Below are positions 44,698-56,040 of a DNA stretch of 64,000 nucleotides, piece after piece. The first letter of the stretch is position 1. Each line of letters opens with the position of its first letter. Source of the DNA: Berberis thunbergii. Lineage: Eukaryota; Streptophyta; Magnoliopsida; Ranunculales; Berberidaceae. The position numbers and the translations under genes are program-made. The notes below the pieces were generated by a model that had not been told where the DNA came from, ran no database searches, and saw only the letters and a list, made by a program, of their open reading frames with translations. The stretch covers positions 78,579-142,578 of the forward strand of contig QNQO01005760.1 of assembly GCA_003290165.1 (NCBI GenBank), written 5' to 3'.

Positions 44698-47426
44698 TAA
44701 ATTAAAAAATATATTGCCAACGAGAGACCTAAAAAAACAATGAAAAGACTGGAAAAAAAATCAAATCAATCGAGAAAATTAAGAAAGATCCTCTATTTAT
44801 TTGAATCCCTAAATTCAAATTGATCATAGCTGTTTTTTTTTTAACTATGCATCCAACATGAACAACATTGGTCAATGGAACATCATAGGAAATGCAAGTG
44901 AGTTGCATTGTGAAAAGGATTAGCTCTAACGGCAAGGCTCACGGGTAAATGTCCTACACCCCGAATGTCCCCTAGAGGCTTTATCTAAACGCCAACAATA
45001 GTGTGGATAATATGAATACAACTATTTAACAAACAATAAAGTCAATACTTCACATCTCAAATGTTATAGCTCTGTACGTTTACCAGAAATGGTTATTTGA
45101 CTTATTTCATATAGAAACTTTCACAAAAGTCTAAGCATGTGATGATCATTACATGAATCTATTTAAGGAAAAGAGGGTTGTAACTACTACTTCAAAAATT
45201 ACTTAAAAGATCTGAACTCAGCACGTGACGACTGAAATTTGAGAGTCATGAGTGGAAGCCAAACACAAAACTCAGCCCATGAAACCCTGTCTCGCATCAA
45301 ACACGGCCTTTTAGCTTTGTCAACGATGGCTTCACACCTCGTCGTTCCTGATAAAATCCAACTTGACATCTTCGAGTTTGGGCTCCATTTGAGCGTCCAA
45401 TTTAGTACTGATCAATCTACACATGGCTTCTAACAAAATTGAAGTGTTCTTAATTATAAATTATAATGTGTTCGACAGTTTCCTTCCTTTGATCATTATA
45501 TATACGAATGACCATACAAACCCATGGTGTGCCAGCAATTGGCTTAAGTCCATATCGTGTATCAACCTAATTAGGAATTGGCAGGATTGACCCATAGAAT
45601 GCCAAGCAAAATTTTGATTTGATATCGGTTATGGACCTAAAGGACTTAGATAAGGACGTGACTTATTACTCATTAGGAAAAATCCGATTTGCCATCAGTC
45701 ATGGACCAAAGTAAGCCCTTAATGACTTGTTACTCATTTCATCTGAATCCTGCCCCTTGACAGCCTTCCAGAAAAAATAAAGAAAGAAAGAAACAGACAG
45801 ACACAATAAATTTTCCACTCGAAATATCAACGGGTATACTCTATATGATGGAATCATAACCCTATAATGACGTAATTAGCAAACACGTTTCAAATTTAAC
45901 ACATATTCAATATTCAATGTATCAGACATGCTCACTTATATGGAAACCCCATTAAAATATGATGGCATGGCAGCATGGACACAAGATGTGATATATGGAT
46001 AACTCTGAAAAATGGTCTGCTTATCCCATAGATAGAGGTAATCTCATAAAGACCTCGAGTAGGATAAATGGGTCAACCAAAACACCAAAAATGAATACAA
46101 ATATTAAAGGCTGAAATACTTAACTCAAAATGTAAGGTAATTTCAAAATTGGTATTCCACTAGCTGGGTGGAGAAATTCCATCCCTTTACATACAGATAC
46201 AGTAAAAGGATATTGTCAATCGGTCATGAACAAACGTCAAGGAACTTCAACCGATTACACGACATTGCAATTTTCCAAAATATCTAACTTAGGCTCCGCT
46301 TGGTACACTGTAAAATAATGCATTTTGCAAGTTAATACAAATGCATTAATTTGCATTGCCTTGGTTTGCAATGCATTATTTTACAAGCGCTTGATAATAA
46401 TTAACGAAAATCAAAGGCAATTCGAAAAAGTGTTTGTCGTGATGGTGATTGCAAATGTAGGCAATGGTGGTGGTGGCAATGACGGTGATTGTTGAAATGG
46501 TGATGGTTGTGGTGGTTCAGTGTATATAATGGTGGGGGTGGTAGTAGCAGCAGTCATGGTGGTGGTGGATGGTTGTGATGGCTGTGGTGGTCGTTTGGAG
46601 TAGAATTCAATTAAGAGGAGGTGATGAGAGTTTTGTAAAGTAATGTGAGAGATGTTGTCCCGCAAAGTTATGCATGATTTTATAACTAGAAGATGTGGAG
46701 GTCCTAAGTTCAAATTCCAATAACTATTTTTTCAAAGTCAACAGAGCACTCAAGTTTATGTAACCACAGCAAACTTTTGCATATACATTCTTTTACCATG
46801 TACCAAGCGAAGCCTTAATTTGCAGTACAAATGCAAAAAGTTATAAGCTTATGAAATGTATCCTTGATTTTAATGAATCATTCAAAGTACAGGAATACAC
46901 TCATTGCCCAACAATTTTGCATAACAATGTCTAAACAATGACCCACTTTCCAATAAATGACCTAGATTTAGAATAGTGATACCACGAATTTACCAGGATT
47001 AAAGGATCAGATTTGACACCAAACAACAAGTGCGAATAACAAGAAAAAAAAGAATATGGAAAGAAGAGAAAGAAAAGTGACCTCCCCTGTGTGGCCGAAG
47101 CAACTGTGCAAGTAGTTCTCGTCCATCCAATAGATGAGGTCACCGATCCAGATGGTCTTGTTCTCCTCAGCCGATCCTTCTTGGTGCGAGTGGTGGTTTT
47201 GGTGAAAGGACGGTGGTGGCTGGTGGAGAAAAGGTGGAGGCTGCATGTAGTGTGAAGCGAAGGGGTGCGGCATCATCTGGTGTGGCATCATCATCGCCGC
47301 TGGTGGGTACTGCATTGGCATCCACTGTGGATGCTGCTGTACTTGCGCTGCTTGTGCCTGCTGCAGCACTTGTGCTTGTGCATCCGAACCTCCACCACTA
47401 CCACCGCTGTTGTTCGTCGATTGCAT
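41262..47426 (-). CDS. RBP45/RBP47-type RNA-binding protein, six exons, with frame breaks
   Basis: Plant RBP45/47 proteins bind U-rich/poly(A) RNA and act in the nucleus and in stress granules. Exons on the minus strand are 47082-47426, 43053-43533, 42007-42065, 41801-41930, 41595-41691 and 41262-41419. The N-terminus (1-89) is Gln/Met/Pro/His-rich. RRM1 has RNP2 IWIGDL (92-97) and RNP1 EGYGFVEF. RRM2 has IFVGDL (185-190) and KGYGFVRF. RRM3 has IFVGGL (296-301) and, in a shifted frame, GCGFVQF. Total would be about 420 aa, as in the family. One base appears to be missing at 41844-41846 in exon 4, and exon 6 shows three more single-base breaks. So either this copy is becoming a pseudogene or the assembly has errors here. 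Confidence 0.85.
41595..41691 (-). CDS. RBP exon 5 (end of RRM3)
   Basis: It encodes RSNAEEALSKLNGTVIGKQT and then VRLSWGRNPANKQ, the family RRM3 end, in the frame that exon 4 should have delivered. The acceptor is ttgcag|AAG and the donor CAG|gtatgc. Confidence 0.9.
41801..41930 (-). CDS. RBP exon 4 (first part of RRM3, frameshifted)
   Basis: It opens IFVGGLDPNVTDEDLKQSFS and then EYGEVVSVK in the expected frame. After the AAA run at 41844-41846 the expected IPTGKGCGFVQFAN is found only in the next frame, so one base is missing. Uncorrected reading hits a stop in exon 5. Confidence 0.88.
42007..42065 (-). CDS. RBP exon 3 (linker)
   Basis: It encodes GYASNGASAQSDGDSTNTT, the Ser/Asp/Asn-rich linker before RRM3. 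The acceptor is cgtag|GTG and the donor ACA|gtaagt. Confidence 0.9.
42066..43052. other. RBP intron 2
   Basis: This 987 bp intron contains a short open stretch at 42619-42958 without recognisable motifs. I regard it as non-coding. Confidence 0.75.
43053..43533 (-). CDS. RBP exon 2 (rest of RRM1 and all of RRM2)
   Basis: It encodes 160 codons: VCSIKVIRNKQT completes RRM1, PFRLNWASFS is the linker signature of the family, and SIFVGDL to MRIGLATPRK is RRM2. The acceptor is atacag|GTA and the donor CAA G|gtatac. Confidence 0.93.
44668..44698. repeat. (AAT)n microsatellite
   Basis: About ten AAT units occur in tandem in RBP intron 1. Confidence 0.92.
46292..46814. mobile_element. PIF/Harbinger (Tourist-like) MITE in RBP intron 1
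   Basis: Ends GGCTCCGCTTGGTACA and TGTACCAAGCGAAGCC are inverted with one mismatch and are flanked by the trinucleotide TTA on both sides (46289-46291 and 46815-46817), the Harbinger signature. Inside is a GGT/GTGGTGGT-rich block (46440-46600). There is no transposase. Confidence 0.85.
47082..47426 (-). CDS. RBP exon 1 (Q/M/P-rich N-terminus, start of RRM1)
   Basis: It encodes 115 codons from MQSTNNSGGSGGG to CFGHTGE. It includes KTIWIGDLIYWMDENYLHSC. The donor is GAG|gtcact, phase 0. The frame is clean. Confidence 0.9.
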
Positions 47427-48010
47427 CTTCTTATCGCTCTCTCTCTCGTCTGCACGCTATTTGTTTGATGAAATAACGCAGAGAGAGATTGGGATATAGA
47501 GACCGCCTGAGGAGGGAAGGAGGGAGGCCGTGACGAGAGAGAGAGAAACAGTTATGGGGAAAAGAGAAGAGAAGAGAGTTTGTGCCAAAGAAGAGATTAA
47601 TAGCGGGTGACGGTGGAAGGTTTCCCGTGGAGCGTTAGATGGTGCCTCGAGACGCGTTCAAGATCACTATTGATTTGAGGGTTTTTGGACCTACAGTGTA
47701 TGGTGTTTCTCTTCTGTGATCGCATCGGCCGCCAGGGAGAGAGAGAGAGAGAGAGTCCTTTCCTTTCCCTTCCCCTAATAGATTTCGTTCACTGAGTGAG
47801 CCTTTCTCTCTTCTGTACGGATTTGCTCACGCGGAAACCTGAAGTGTTTAGATAAGCCTACTGTCGGTCGGGTCTGCAGATAGGGAGTCTGTAAGTCCGA
47901 ACCCGGTTAGGGTTGACTTGTGGAGATGAAGCCTGACCTAACTCAAGTTGGGCTTACAGAAACAAGTGGTTTGGGATTAGGTTTTGGATTACTCAGGTTG
48001 GTTGAGCTGA
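47427..48010 (-). promoter_or_regulatory. RBP 5' UTR and upstream region
   Basis: Upstream of the ATG are several GA/CT dinucleotide tracts: about 47437-47450, 47537-47548 and 47735-47756. Such tracts are common in plant core promoters and 5' UTRs. The transcription start is not determined. Confidence 0.55.
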
Positions 48011-49385
48011 AGGTTAGTTGTAATCACCATATATGATTTTGTTTTCCATATTGTTCACTATTATTAAATGGAGGGCTTGATTTCTTAAGTTGAATTTTAT
48101 CTTTTTATTATTTTTCTTTTGACTAAAGTAGTAGGGCATGGAGTGCATTATGCATTCCAGCTAAGTTTTCCAGTTGGAATGAATATAGAGACAGATTTAA
48201 GATAGCGTTAGTTTCGAGAGAAGCTCATGTATGGATTGAGAGATATGTGTTAATGTGGTATTTATGAACAAAATTCGTAACTACTAGCATCATGATCATG
48301 ATTCGTGATGTGCGTATATATGGTGATAACTAGATTTTTGGTAAATGCACAAATAACTCAGTCCAATAATAGAATTTTGGTAAATGCACAATTGAAAACA
48401 AAAAAGTTGAAACACCACTCTCAAAAGACGAATATGAATTTGCTTAACCAGACACACATATAACCAGGACAATAATATATTTCTCAACATGTATGACCAA
48501 ATAAAATGCTAGTGGAGAGGTAGATAAAGTCGGAAGTGCTACATATCAACAAGGACCTCCTCAAAACCCTATCTTACTTTCAAAAAATAAAAATAAAACA
48601 AGTTCTTCTGATTAGCTCCACTAATTTGTTGAATGAGAAAGACATAATATAGCTAGCAAATATGCATGTACATAAGCTAAATACAATCGAAATTTCTCAA
48701 ATATTATGGTCATCCCCTCCCCCTCCCTTGAAAATTTTCTTCATCCATTAAGGTACTTGGAACATTCTAAATTCATTAGACGAACATGAGGGAGGAAGAC
48801 AAATGACAAACTCTATCATGGTAGGTGAATAAAATGATGGAAAAAATGAAGAGAGTTTGGTTCTTCAAGACGATGAGTAAATGAATGGTGATAAAGAAAA
48901 ATAATTTATTGGAAGGAGATGGTGAGAGGGGAAGACGGAAAATAGAATATTAACTCTGTGATTTTTCAACAAAAGAACGACATGGTAAAAAATAATATCA
49001 CAGGAAAAATCAAGGGAGTTTGAGTTCTTCATGAGCGATGAACTCGATGGTGAGAGAGCAGACGAGGGGAAAGATAGTTTTAGGTTGAGTGACTTGAGTT
49101 GTCAAAGCTTGACTATGTGTGGTATGCCTCATCAAATCAAGACCTGTGCGGTGACTCTCAAATCCCACATTATTTTCTTTTTCAAATGAATAACTTTCAA
49201 ATGGTGGTAGCTCCGCTCTAAGTTGTTGGTGCATTTAACGCCTATTTTGCAAAGATGAAAGACCTAATGTGAAACCTTCTCAATCAACGAAGGTTGAATC
49301 TCTTTTAGGCATTGGGTCAATATTGACTGAGTATATAGTGTATCAACTTATTTCAATCATAGATGGAAAATTATACTATTATAGG
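48011..49385. other. Intergenic stretch without recognised features
   Basis: AT-rich with a short direct repeat near 48335-48390 (ttttggtaaatgcacaa, two copies). No coding region or clear transposon is recognised. Confidence 0.5.
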
Positions 49386-49770
49386 AAGGCCTCTGCTAAA
49401 TAACACCAACACTTTTATTGGTGGACACCACATTTATGAAGGACACTACCACTACTAAATGACATCACCAATATAAAAAAAAATCATAACCTATAATTTC
49501 CTCTCTCCATCTCCCTCTCTTCTCCATCAAGAACCTCTTATTCTCATATTTATTTTTATTTTTTATTCTTCTCTTCTCTGTTTTTTTTCACATCCTCCAC
49601 TCTTCTCCATCAAGAACCATCACCACCATCGACCGCACCACCACCCCACCACCACATTGTTGGCCTTCTCCTCCACCTCCTCCTCTGTCATTCTCTTATC
49701 CTTTTTCATCTTATATGTTTTTCCTTATTCTCCTATCTTATTTTATATTTCTTCTTCTCTTATTTTCTTC
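49386..49770. mobile_element. Fold-back family, single arm (FB4)
   Basis: ggacaccacatttatgaagg, ctaaatgacatcaccaatat and cttctccatcaagaac match the left arms of FB1-FB3, followed by CACC-rich and C/T-rich sequence. No right arm is found, so this copy is truncated. Confidence 0.65.
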
Positions 49771-51841
49771 ACAACAAATTAATGTCATAAATTAACAAAC
49801 ACAATTTAGAATTTTATAAATACAAAAAATATTACAATGCAAAAACACACAAAAACAAACATTAAACATTAATATTTTTAAATATTACAAAACAAAATAC
49901 AAAAAATACATTAATTGTCTCGGAGCACTCAACAAAGTCCTTCAGGGGCTGATGCTGGCATCCCTCTTCGTCGGAGGAGTAGTAGTTGACTAACAAGTTC
50001 CCACTATCACCATTATCATCATCTCATTGTCCTCTTTCTTCTGTGACAGTTATTTTAGTTTCTCTACAGAAAAGAGGTGTCTCACATCCGCAAGACAACC
50101 CGAAGGTTATTTAGTTTCTCTATAAGAAAGGGGAAATCATAAACATCAAAGAGATGTGGTAGTTCCAAGTGATACAATTCGATGTTATTTAAAGCGATAA
50201 ATTCAAATTTATTCATATCGCTTGACATTTTTGTCAATCATAAACAAATCCACCCGTTCTTTAGGGAATATCATTTTTTTTGTAATTTATTGTGATATCT
50301 CATAATCCTTATATATTGGCACCTTGTCAATCAAAGACAAGTTCACCCATCGTTTTAGGAAAACATATCAATTGACATTTGGCAATAATCAACAATTTCA
50401 TCACAATATTCCCCCATTATTTTGGGGAAAATCAACATTTTCATATATCAACTTTCCGTAATAAAGTAGGGATCGAAGTCCATACAATAAAAAATAATTT
50501 CCACTTCTTAGCAAAGGTTGCATAACAATCAAAGTTCAAGTCACAATATGAAATACAAATACCAATTCACAGAATAATAAGAATACACAAATCAATCAGC
50601 ATTTCAATTCTTATAATTTCATTTCAACCAAAGGATTTTCTCAACAGTATATTATACACTCAAATCAATCCATATTTGGTAAGCCCAATTCAATTTAATT
50701 CTATCAGTATATTAGAAATCTAATCCATACCTTTATTCAATTAAACCAATCAATTCAGTTCCGGGCTTAACAATTAAGCCCAATCGAAATCATTATCCAA
50801 CAAACAACTATTCAGTCCAACCCAATTAGTTTTACAGCACACTAACTATTCAATCCAGCCCAACTCTTTTTGTGTCATCTTCTTCTCCTACACATGCATA
50901 CCTCTAATCTACAAGTTTTTATGTCATAGGAAATACAGATCAATGATAGGGATAATATCAATTTCAATTGTATTACACTCAAATAACATCGTGGAATAAA
51001 CTCGATAAAGATCATAGGATTTCTACAATCTGATCAGTGGTGGTTTCCCCTTCCTCGAGGTAAATCCAACCGTTGGATGAACTCAAACTAAAACTATAAT
51101 TTTTCTATGAATGTTTTCAAATTTCGAAATTAATTTGAAAGCATTTTGACTACGGGAAGATCTTGATCCACTGCAAAACTTTACACTTCGCAAAACTGTT
51201 TTCTATTACTAAATTTAACAAAATCTTAGTTTTCTTTTAATTCAACTATTTTTCACGAAAATTATAATACAATACTACATGAATTTATAGATTTATTTAT
51301 GTATTAAAATCTAACCCGAAATTCATGGATTTATATATCTAAAGAGAACTAGAGAATCAAGAACACTTACTTCTACTAATATTCGATAATTCTACCAATA
51401 CATATCTAACAAAATATAATATAAGAATGAGAAAAACTCACAATCACTACTTTTTTATTTTAAAAATCACACTCATAAAAACTAAACTTCAATTATATTC
51501 AAAGATTATATAATAAATCTTTATAATAAAGAGAAAGAAGAAAACTAATATAATTTCTATAAAGAGAAGGAAGTAAATAACTCACCTGTTTATTTTGCTC
51601 TTCCTTCCCCTTTTTATTTTCTACCTCTTCAGTTTTTTTTTTTTAAAATTTTTTATTTACAGACTTTGTATGCAGCTAGGAAGAATCAAATCTCTATTTA
51701 ACCAACCTAAAGGCAAAACCAAACAAGATTAGGGTTTGCACAACATTATATTGACATCATTTTATTTATTTATTATACACCCAATCTCAAAATAAATATA
51801 CCCTAAAACATTATCATTTGTCAAAATTGGGGGTCATTACA
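49771..51841 (-). mobile_element. Probable 3' LTR and flanking repeats of the minus-strand gypsy element
   Basis: On the minus strand the polypurine-like end (gggatgagattccttttgaag) is followed by TGTAATGACCCCC at 51841, the expected start of a 3' LTR. The far end cannot be placed because the other LTR does not match over this part. The area is AT-rich and has no gene. Some of it may be older unrelated repeats. Confidence 0.4.
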
Positions 51842-51879
51842 TTATACACACTTCAAAAGGAATCTCATCCCGAGATTCA

Positions 51880-52952
51880 CTGGATGAATAGCTCCGGGAG
51901 CAATTATTTTACTTTGTCCTCTAGCTCTCACGTTACATCATTCTCTTTTTCACTCCACTAGACTTTCACCAAATTCACTATCCTTCTATGAAGTTGTTTC
52001 ACATCACGATCCACTATCTTGATTGGTCGTGCTACTCGGGTGAAGTCATCATTAATATCGATTTATGTGGAAATGTGAAACACATCATGAACAACTGATA
52101 AGCTCGGTGGCAAGGCGAGTCTTTAGGCTAAACTTTCTACTCGAGCAATGATATCAAATGGTCCCACAAATCTAGGACTTAACTTCCCTTTCTTACCGAA
52201 CCTCAATACGCCACTTATAGGTGAAACCTTGAGAAAGACAAGGTCCCCAACTTGAAATTATATCCCCTTACGCTTCCGATCAGCGTAACTCTTTTATCGG
52301 CTTTGAGCAGTTTTGATCCGCACAGCACCTTCTCTGATGTCTCCCAGACAACCTCTAGCCTCAACAAAATTATGTCACCAATCTCTGCCCAACAGGATGG
52401 TGATCGACAAGGTCTCCCATATAAAGCCTCAAACGGGATCATGCCAATACTAGAATGATAACTGTTGTTATAGCAAACTCTATGAGAGGTAAATAATCCT
52501 CCCAACTACCACCAAAATCAAGCACACATACTCGAAGCATATCCTCTAGAATGATTCACCCGCTCCGTCTGACCATCAGTCTAAGGATGATAAGTTGTAC
52601 TCAAATCTAATCTCGTCCCCATGGCTCGCTGAAAACTCTTCCAAAACTCAGATGCAAACAAGGGATCTCTTTCAGACACAATGGACACTGGTACCCCATG
52701 AAGCCTAACTACTTCACGAATGTATCGCCTGGCTAACTGTTCGGTAGTACGGTGCATACCAACCTGAACAAAATGCGCGGACTTAGTCAAATGGTCACTT
52801 ATGACACAAATCGACTCATTACCTCGTCGAATTTTTGGTAAGCCATCTACAAAGTCCATAGAAATATTATCCCATTTCCTGATAGGAATCTCCAATGGCT
52901 GCAACAAACCTGAGATGTTCTCTGTGCTCTGCTTTACTACGGAGTAAACCAA
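51880..52952 (-). pseudogene. gypsy integrase and chromodomain-like tail (broken)
   Basis: The core contains MDFVDGLPKIRRGNES (first D), VSIVSERDPLFASEFW (the expected S-D-R-D region reads S-E-R-D) and TYHP. Further frames give SSIGMIPFEALYGRPCRSP, a C-terminal DVFHIST-like piece, then ARPIKIVDRDVKQLHRR and KENDVTWELE. The ending WELE is the usual chromovirus chromodomain signature. Confidence 0.85.
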
Positions 52953-52959
52953 ATATCAT

Positions 52960-53904
52960 CGATAAAAATAATGGCGAATTTGTCCAAGTATGACCGAAAT
53001 ATATGGTTCATCAAGTCCATGAAAATGGCTGGGGCATTTGTCGACCCAAAAGGCATGACGGGGAACTCATACAATCCATATCTCGTACGAAAAGCCGTGA
53101 GAGGAATATTATCTTCTTCAACACCCATCTGATGATATCCATTTCTCAAGTCAAACTGAGAAAACACTACTGCTCCCCTCAACTGATCAAGAAGATCATC
53201 AATTCGAGGCAACGAGTACTTGTTTTTTATAGTCATCTTGTTAAGCTCTTTATAGTCAATACACATCCTCAAGGTACCATCATTCTTCGAAATAAAAATT
53301 GCGGGTGCTCCCTATGGAGAATTACTAGGACGTATGAACCCTTTTTGCAACATTTCATCGAGCTGGACTTTAATCTCGTTCAACTCCTTCGATGCCATTC
53401 GGTATGTCGTCTTAAAGATAGGAGTGGTTCCAGGTACTAAATCGATTTGAAACTCAACTTCTCGCCTAGGTGGCAAGCCAGAAATTTCATGAAATACATC
53501 TTTATAATCTCTTACCACTTCTACATCTCGAATTTCTCTCTCTGACGTCCCTACCGAGTAAAGAAAACTAGACATCACTGATTCTTCACCATTTCCACAA
53601 GTGTGAAAAACATGGGGCATGCCTGGAGCATGAATGGAAACTATCTTCTTTGCATAATCCAGCGTGACTAGATTCTTACACAACCAATCCATTCCCAAAA
53701 TAATATCAAAATCCTCAAAATCAAGCCGACAATGAACACTTTGTCGATAAAGGAAATCTTAAAATTTTTACATAATTCATTTAATGTCATTGAGCCTCCT
53801 AAAGGGGTTGTAACACATAATGGTATAGCAAGTGGCAAAGTTTTCAACATTTTTCGATTAATCAAACGTCGAGATATGAAGGTTTTTATCACGACCTGAT
53901 CCAC
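52960..53904 (-). pseudogene. gypsy protease and reverse transcriptase (broken)
   Basis: The protease end GMDWLCKNLVTLDYAKKIVS is followed by the RT start GLPPRREVEFQIDLVPGTTP and QKGFIRPSNSP. There a TAG replaces the usual TGG of SPWGAP. The RT core follows: [46 protein letters not shown] and IIFIDDI. The upstream protease part is in another frame. Confidence 0.88.
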
Positions 53905-53977
53905 ATGATATTCTACAGCTTACCCATAACCACATTCTGAGGATCCCCTAGACTCTCCATAGCCTAGGGTAAATTGT

Positions 53978-53989
53978 GCTCTGATACCA
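53978..53989 (-). promoter_or_regulatory. Primer-binding site of the minus-strand gypsy element
   Basis: The minus strand reads TGGTATCAGAGC, complementary to initiator methionine tRNA, three bases inside the LTR end GTGTGACA. Confidence 0.9.
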
Positions 53990-53992
53990 AAC

Positions 53993-55268
53993 TGTCACAC
54001 CCCGATTTTCAAGAAAAACGAAATCCTAATATTCGCATGGGATTATCCGTTTTTCTCAAAATTCGAGACATGAATGTCATTCACTAAAAGTTGGCATCCA
54101 CGAGAAATAATCAAATGCACAATTTACCAGATTAAAAGGGAAATAAAACAAATGATCTAAAAAGCCATCAAAATGAAGGAAAAATATATTAAATCTCGTA
54201 GAACCAACTCTGACAAGTTCAACTAATCATGAATGTATCTCTCCCACTAAATAAATAATACAAACTCCAAGTTCTATTACAAAAGATTAAATTATCACCT
54301 AACAAACAAAAGGACCTAGACTCTCGAACAACGTGCAACTCCCCAGCAATGCTCGTCATGTACGAAACGAACTTCTCTAAGCTCGCCCGAAACTACTAAA
54401 TCCTGAAACAAGCTAGTCGGCTACATTCCCAAAGGAATGTACCCAAGAAGCCAAAACCTACTTAGGTCAGCAATTAAGCTGGTGTGAAATTCTTCGTTCC
54501 AAAAAATCAATAAGAGAAATAGCATGGCATAATAGGAAAATATAGTACGACAAAATAACTAAAACAAAATAGGTAGTTCCTCCACGAGGCGAATGTATAA
54601 AGCTAATAGGGCTGAAAACCGAACCATCGGTTCGGTTTTTCACCTAAACCATGAACCGAACCGACCTAGGTCGGTTTTAAAATTTTCAAACCGAAACCGA
54701 ACCGACCATTAACAAAACCGATCCGAAACCGAACCGATTCTAAATTATGCAAACCGTAACCGAACCGACTAAAATCAAACCAAAACCGAACCGACCGACT
54801 ATTTTAAACATATTATATTATTTATATATTAAATATATATTATTTATTATATATATTCGGTCGGTTAAAATCACATAGAAACAGAAAATCGAACCGACCA
54901 CTTCGGTTTTGAATTTTTTAAAACCGAAACCGATCCGAACCGAATTTAAATAGAACCGACCACTTCGGTTTTGATCGGTTTTTTGTTCAGCCCTAAAAGC
55001 TAATTACAGTTTCTAACATATTTTCGTAATTATTTACCTAAAATACACCTGTCCAGTGGAAACTAACCATGGCAAGTCAGACCTGCAGAGAATGTTAGCA
55101 AACCTGCCATCCTGCACTAAGTGATTATAAGACAATAATCGTATTATTCTATTTACTCAAAATTTATCAATAAATTATTTATTTTAACCCAGTTATCCAT
55201 TTATAATGAGTTGATCACTTAGACTATACCATATAAACGGACAACCCAAGTATCCGACAACGCTGCCA
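53993..55268 (-). mobile_element. 5' LTR of the minus-strand gypsy element (copy B)
   Basis: On the minus strand it ends GGGGTGTGACA next to the primer-binding site. It matches copy A at 33453 over several hundred bases. A 389 bp hAT-like element is inserted at 54607-54995. The outer end merges with the Tat gag start near 55268 and could be truncated. Confidence 0.75.
54607..54995. mobile_element. Non-autonomous hAT-like element, CGGTT-rich (copy 2)
   Basis: The 389 bp element begins TAGGGCTGAA and ends TTCAGCCCTA (perfect 10 bp inverted ends), flanked by a perfect 8 bp duplication aaagctaa (54599-54606 and 54996-55003). It is the same family as 19342-19713, in opposite orientation: many AACCGAACCG-type motifs, and a central tatatattat region. 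Confidence 0.9.
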
Positions 55269-55279
55269 CGAACCCTCGG

Positions 55280-56040
55280 GTGGATTTGCTCATAACCCAT
55301 ATGAAACACATAACAAAGATGTTAGAGAAGATCACACAGGAACACACTCAACTAGCTAATCTAGTTCAGGCACAACCACAACAAAACTTTGCCAATCAAA
55401 CCCAAGGGAGCGATGAAATCCTAGTAGAACCCCAACAAGGAAACTTCGAAAGCAGCGAGCTTCCTCGAGGCAAGAATCCACTGTATGAAGGGACGCTTAC
55501 CGAAATCCCGTTCAAAATAGGGTCATGAATCCTAATATACTATACGAGTTGGTAAAGCCACCATTTTCCGATGCCCTCATGAAAACAACAATGCCTAAAA
55601 AGTTCACTCTGTCAAAGTTCAAGGTATATGATAGAACTTCCGACACAACCGATCATTTGAGGCATTTCCACCACATGATGGCCCTGAAGGAGACCACAAA
55701 CTCAATCTTATGTAGAACATTCCCAATCGGCCTTACTTCTACAACGATGAACTGATTCAATAGTCTACCACCAAGGTCAATAGATTCCTTTCAAGCTCTA
55801 GCTACCTCTTTCATCACCAAATTGTTCAGAAGTCAGCGGATGAGGCACACGACTTCCTGCACATTAGACAGAAGCACGATGAAAAAATATGGGAATATGT
55901 CATCCGCTTTACCAACGATATGACAATGATTGACGGATGTACAGATGTCACAACAGCTACAACCTTTGTGGCCGGATTAAATAGAAACCCCTTCTTTTAC
56001 GCTCTCAACCTGTAACCTCCCAAAGGGCATGACAATCCTA
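55280..56040 (+). pseudogene. Tat-lineage gag fragment
   Basis: A Gln-rich lead (LANLVQAQPQQNFANQTQG) precedes the gag core: VKPPFSDALMKTTMPKKFTL, KVYDRTSDTTDHLRHFHHMM, SILCRTFPIGL. Further frames carry SADEAHDFLHIRQKHDE-like sequence. Stops at 55526-55528 and 55753-55755 break it. Confidence 0.75.

Larger units (their letters stand above)
43534..47081. other. RBP intron 1
   Basis: This 3.5 kb intron contains a Harbinger-like MITE (46292-46814) and an AAT microsatellite (about 44668-44698). No gene is supported inside it. Confidence 0.8.
51842..53996 (-). mobile_element. Internally deleted Ty3/gypsy element (Tekay-like), minus strand
   Basis: From high to low coordinates: LTR end, primer-binding site, protease, RT, then an abrupt jump to integrase and a chromodomain-like tail. 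gag is nearly absent. Between the RT catalytic IIFIDDI and the integrase piece that starts SGLLQPLEIPIRKWD, everything encoding the RT end, RNase H and integrase zinc domain is gone. The deletion joint lies at about 52940-52955. Confidence 0.85.

Noticed and set aside
45239..45433. 64-codon open stretch in RBP intron 1
   Set aside because: Opposite strand to the gene, no motif, no homology I can recognise.
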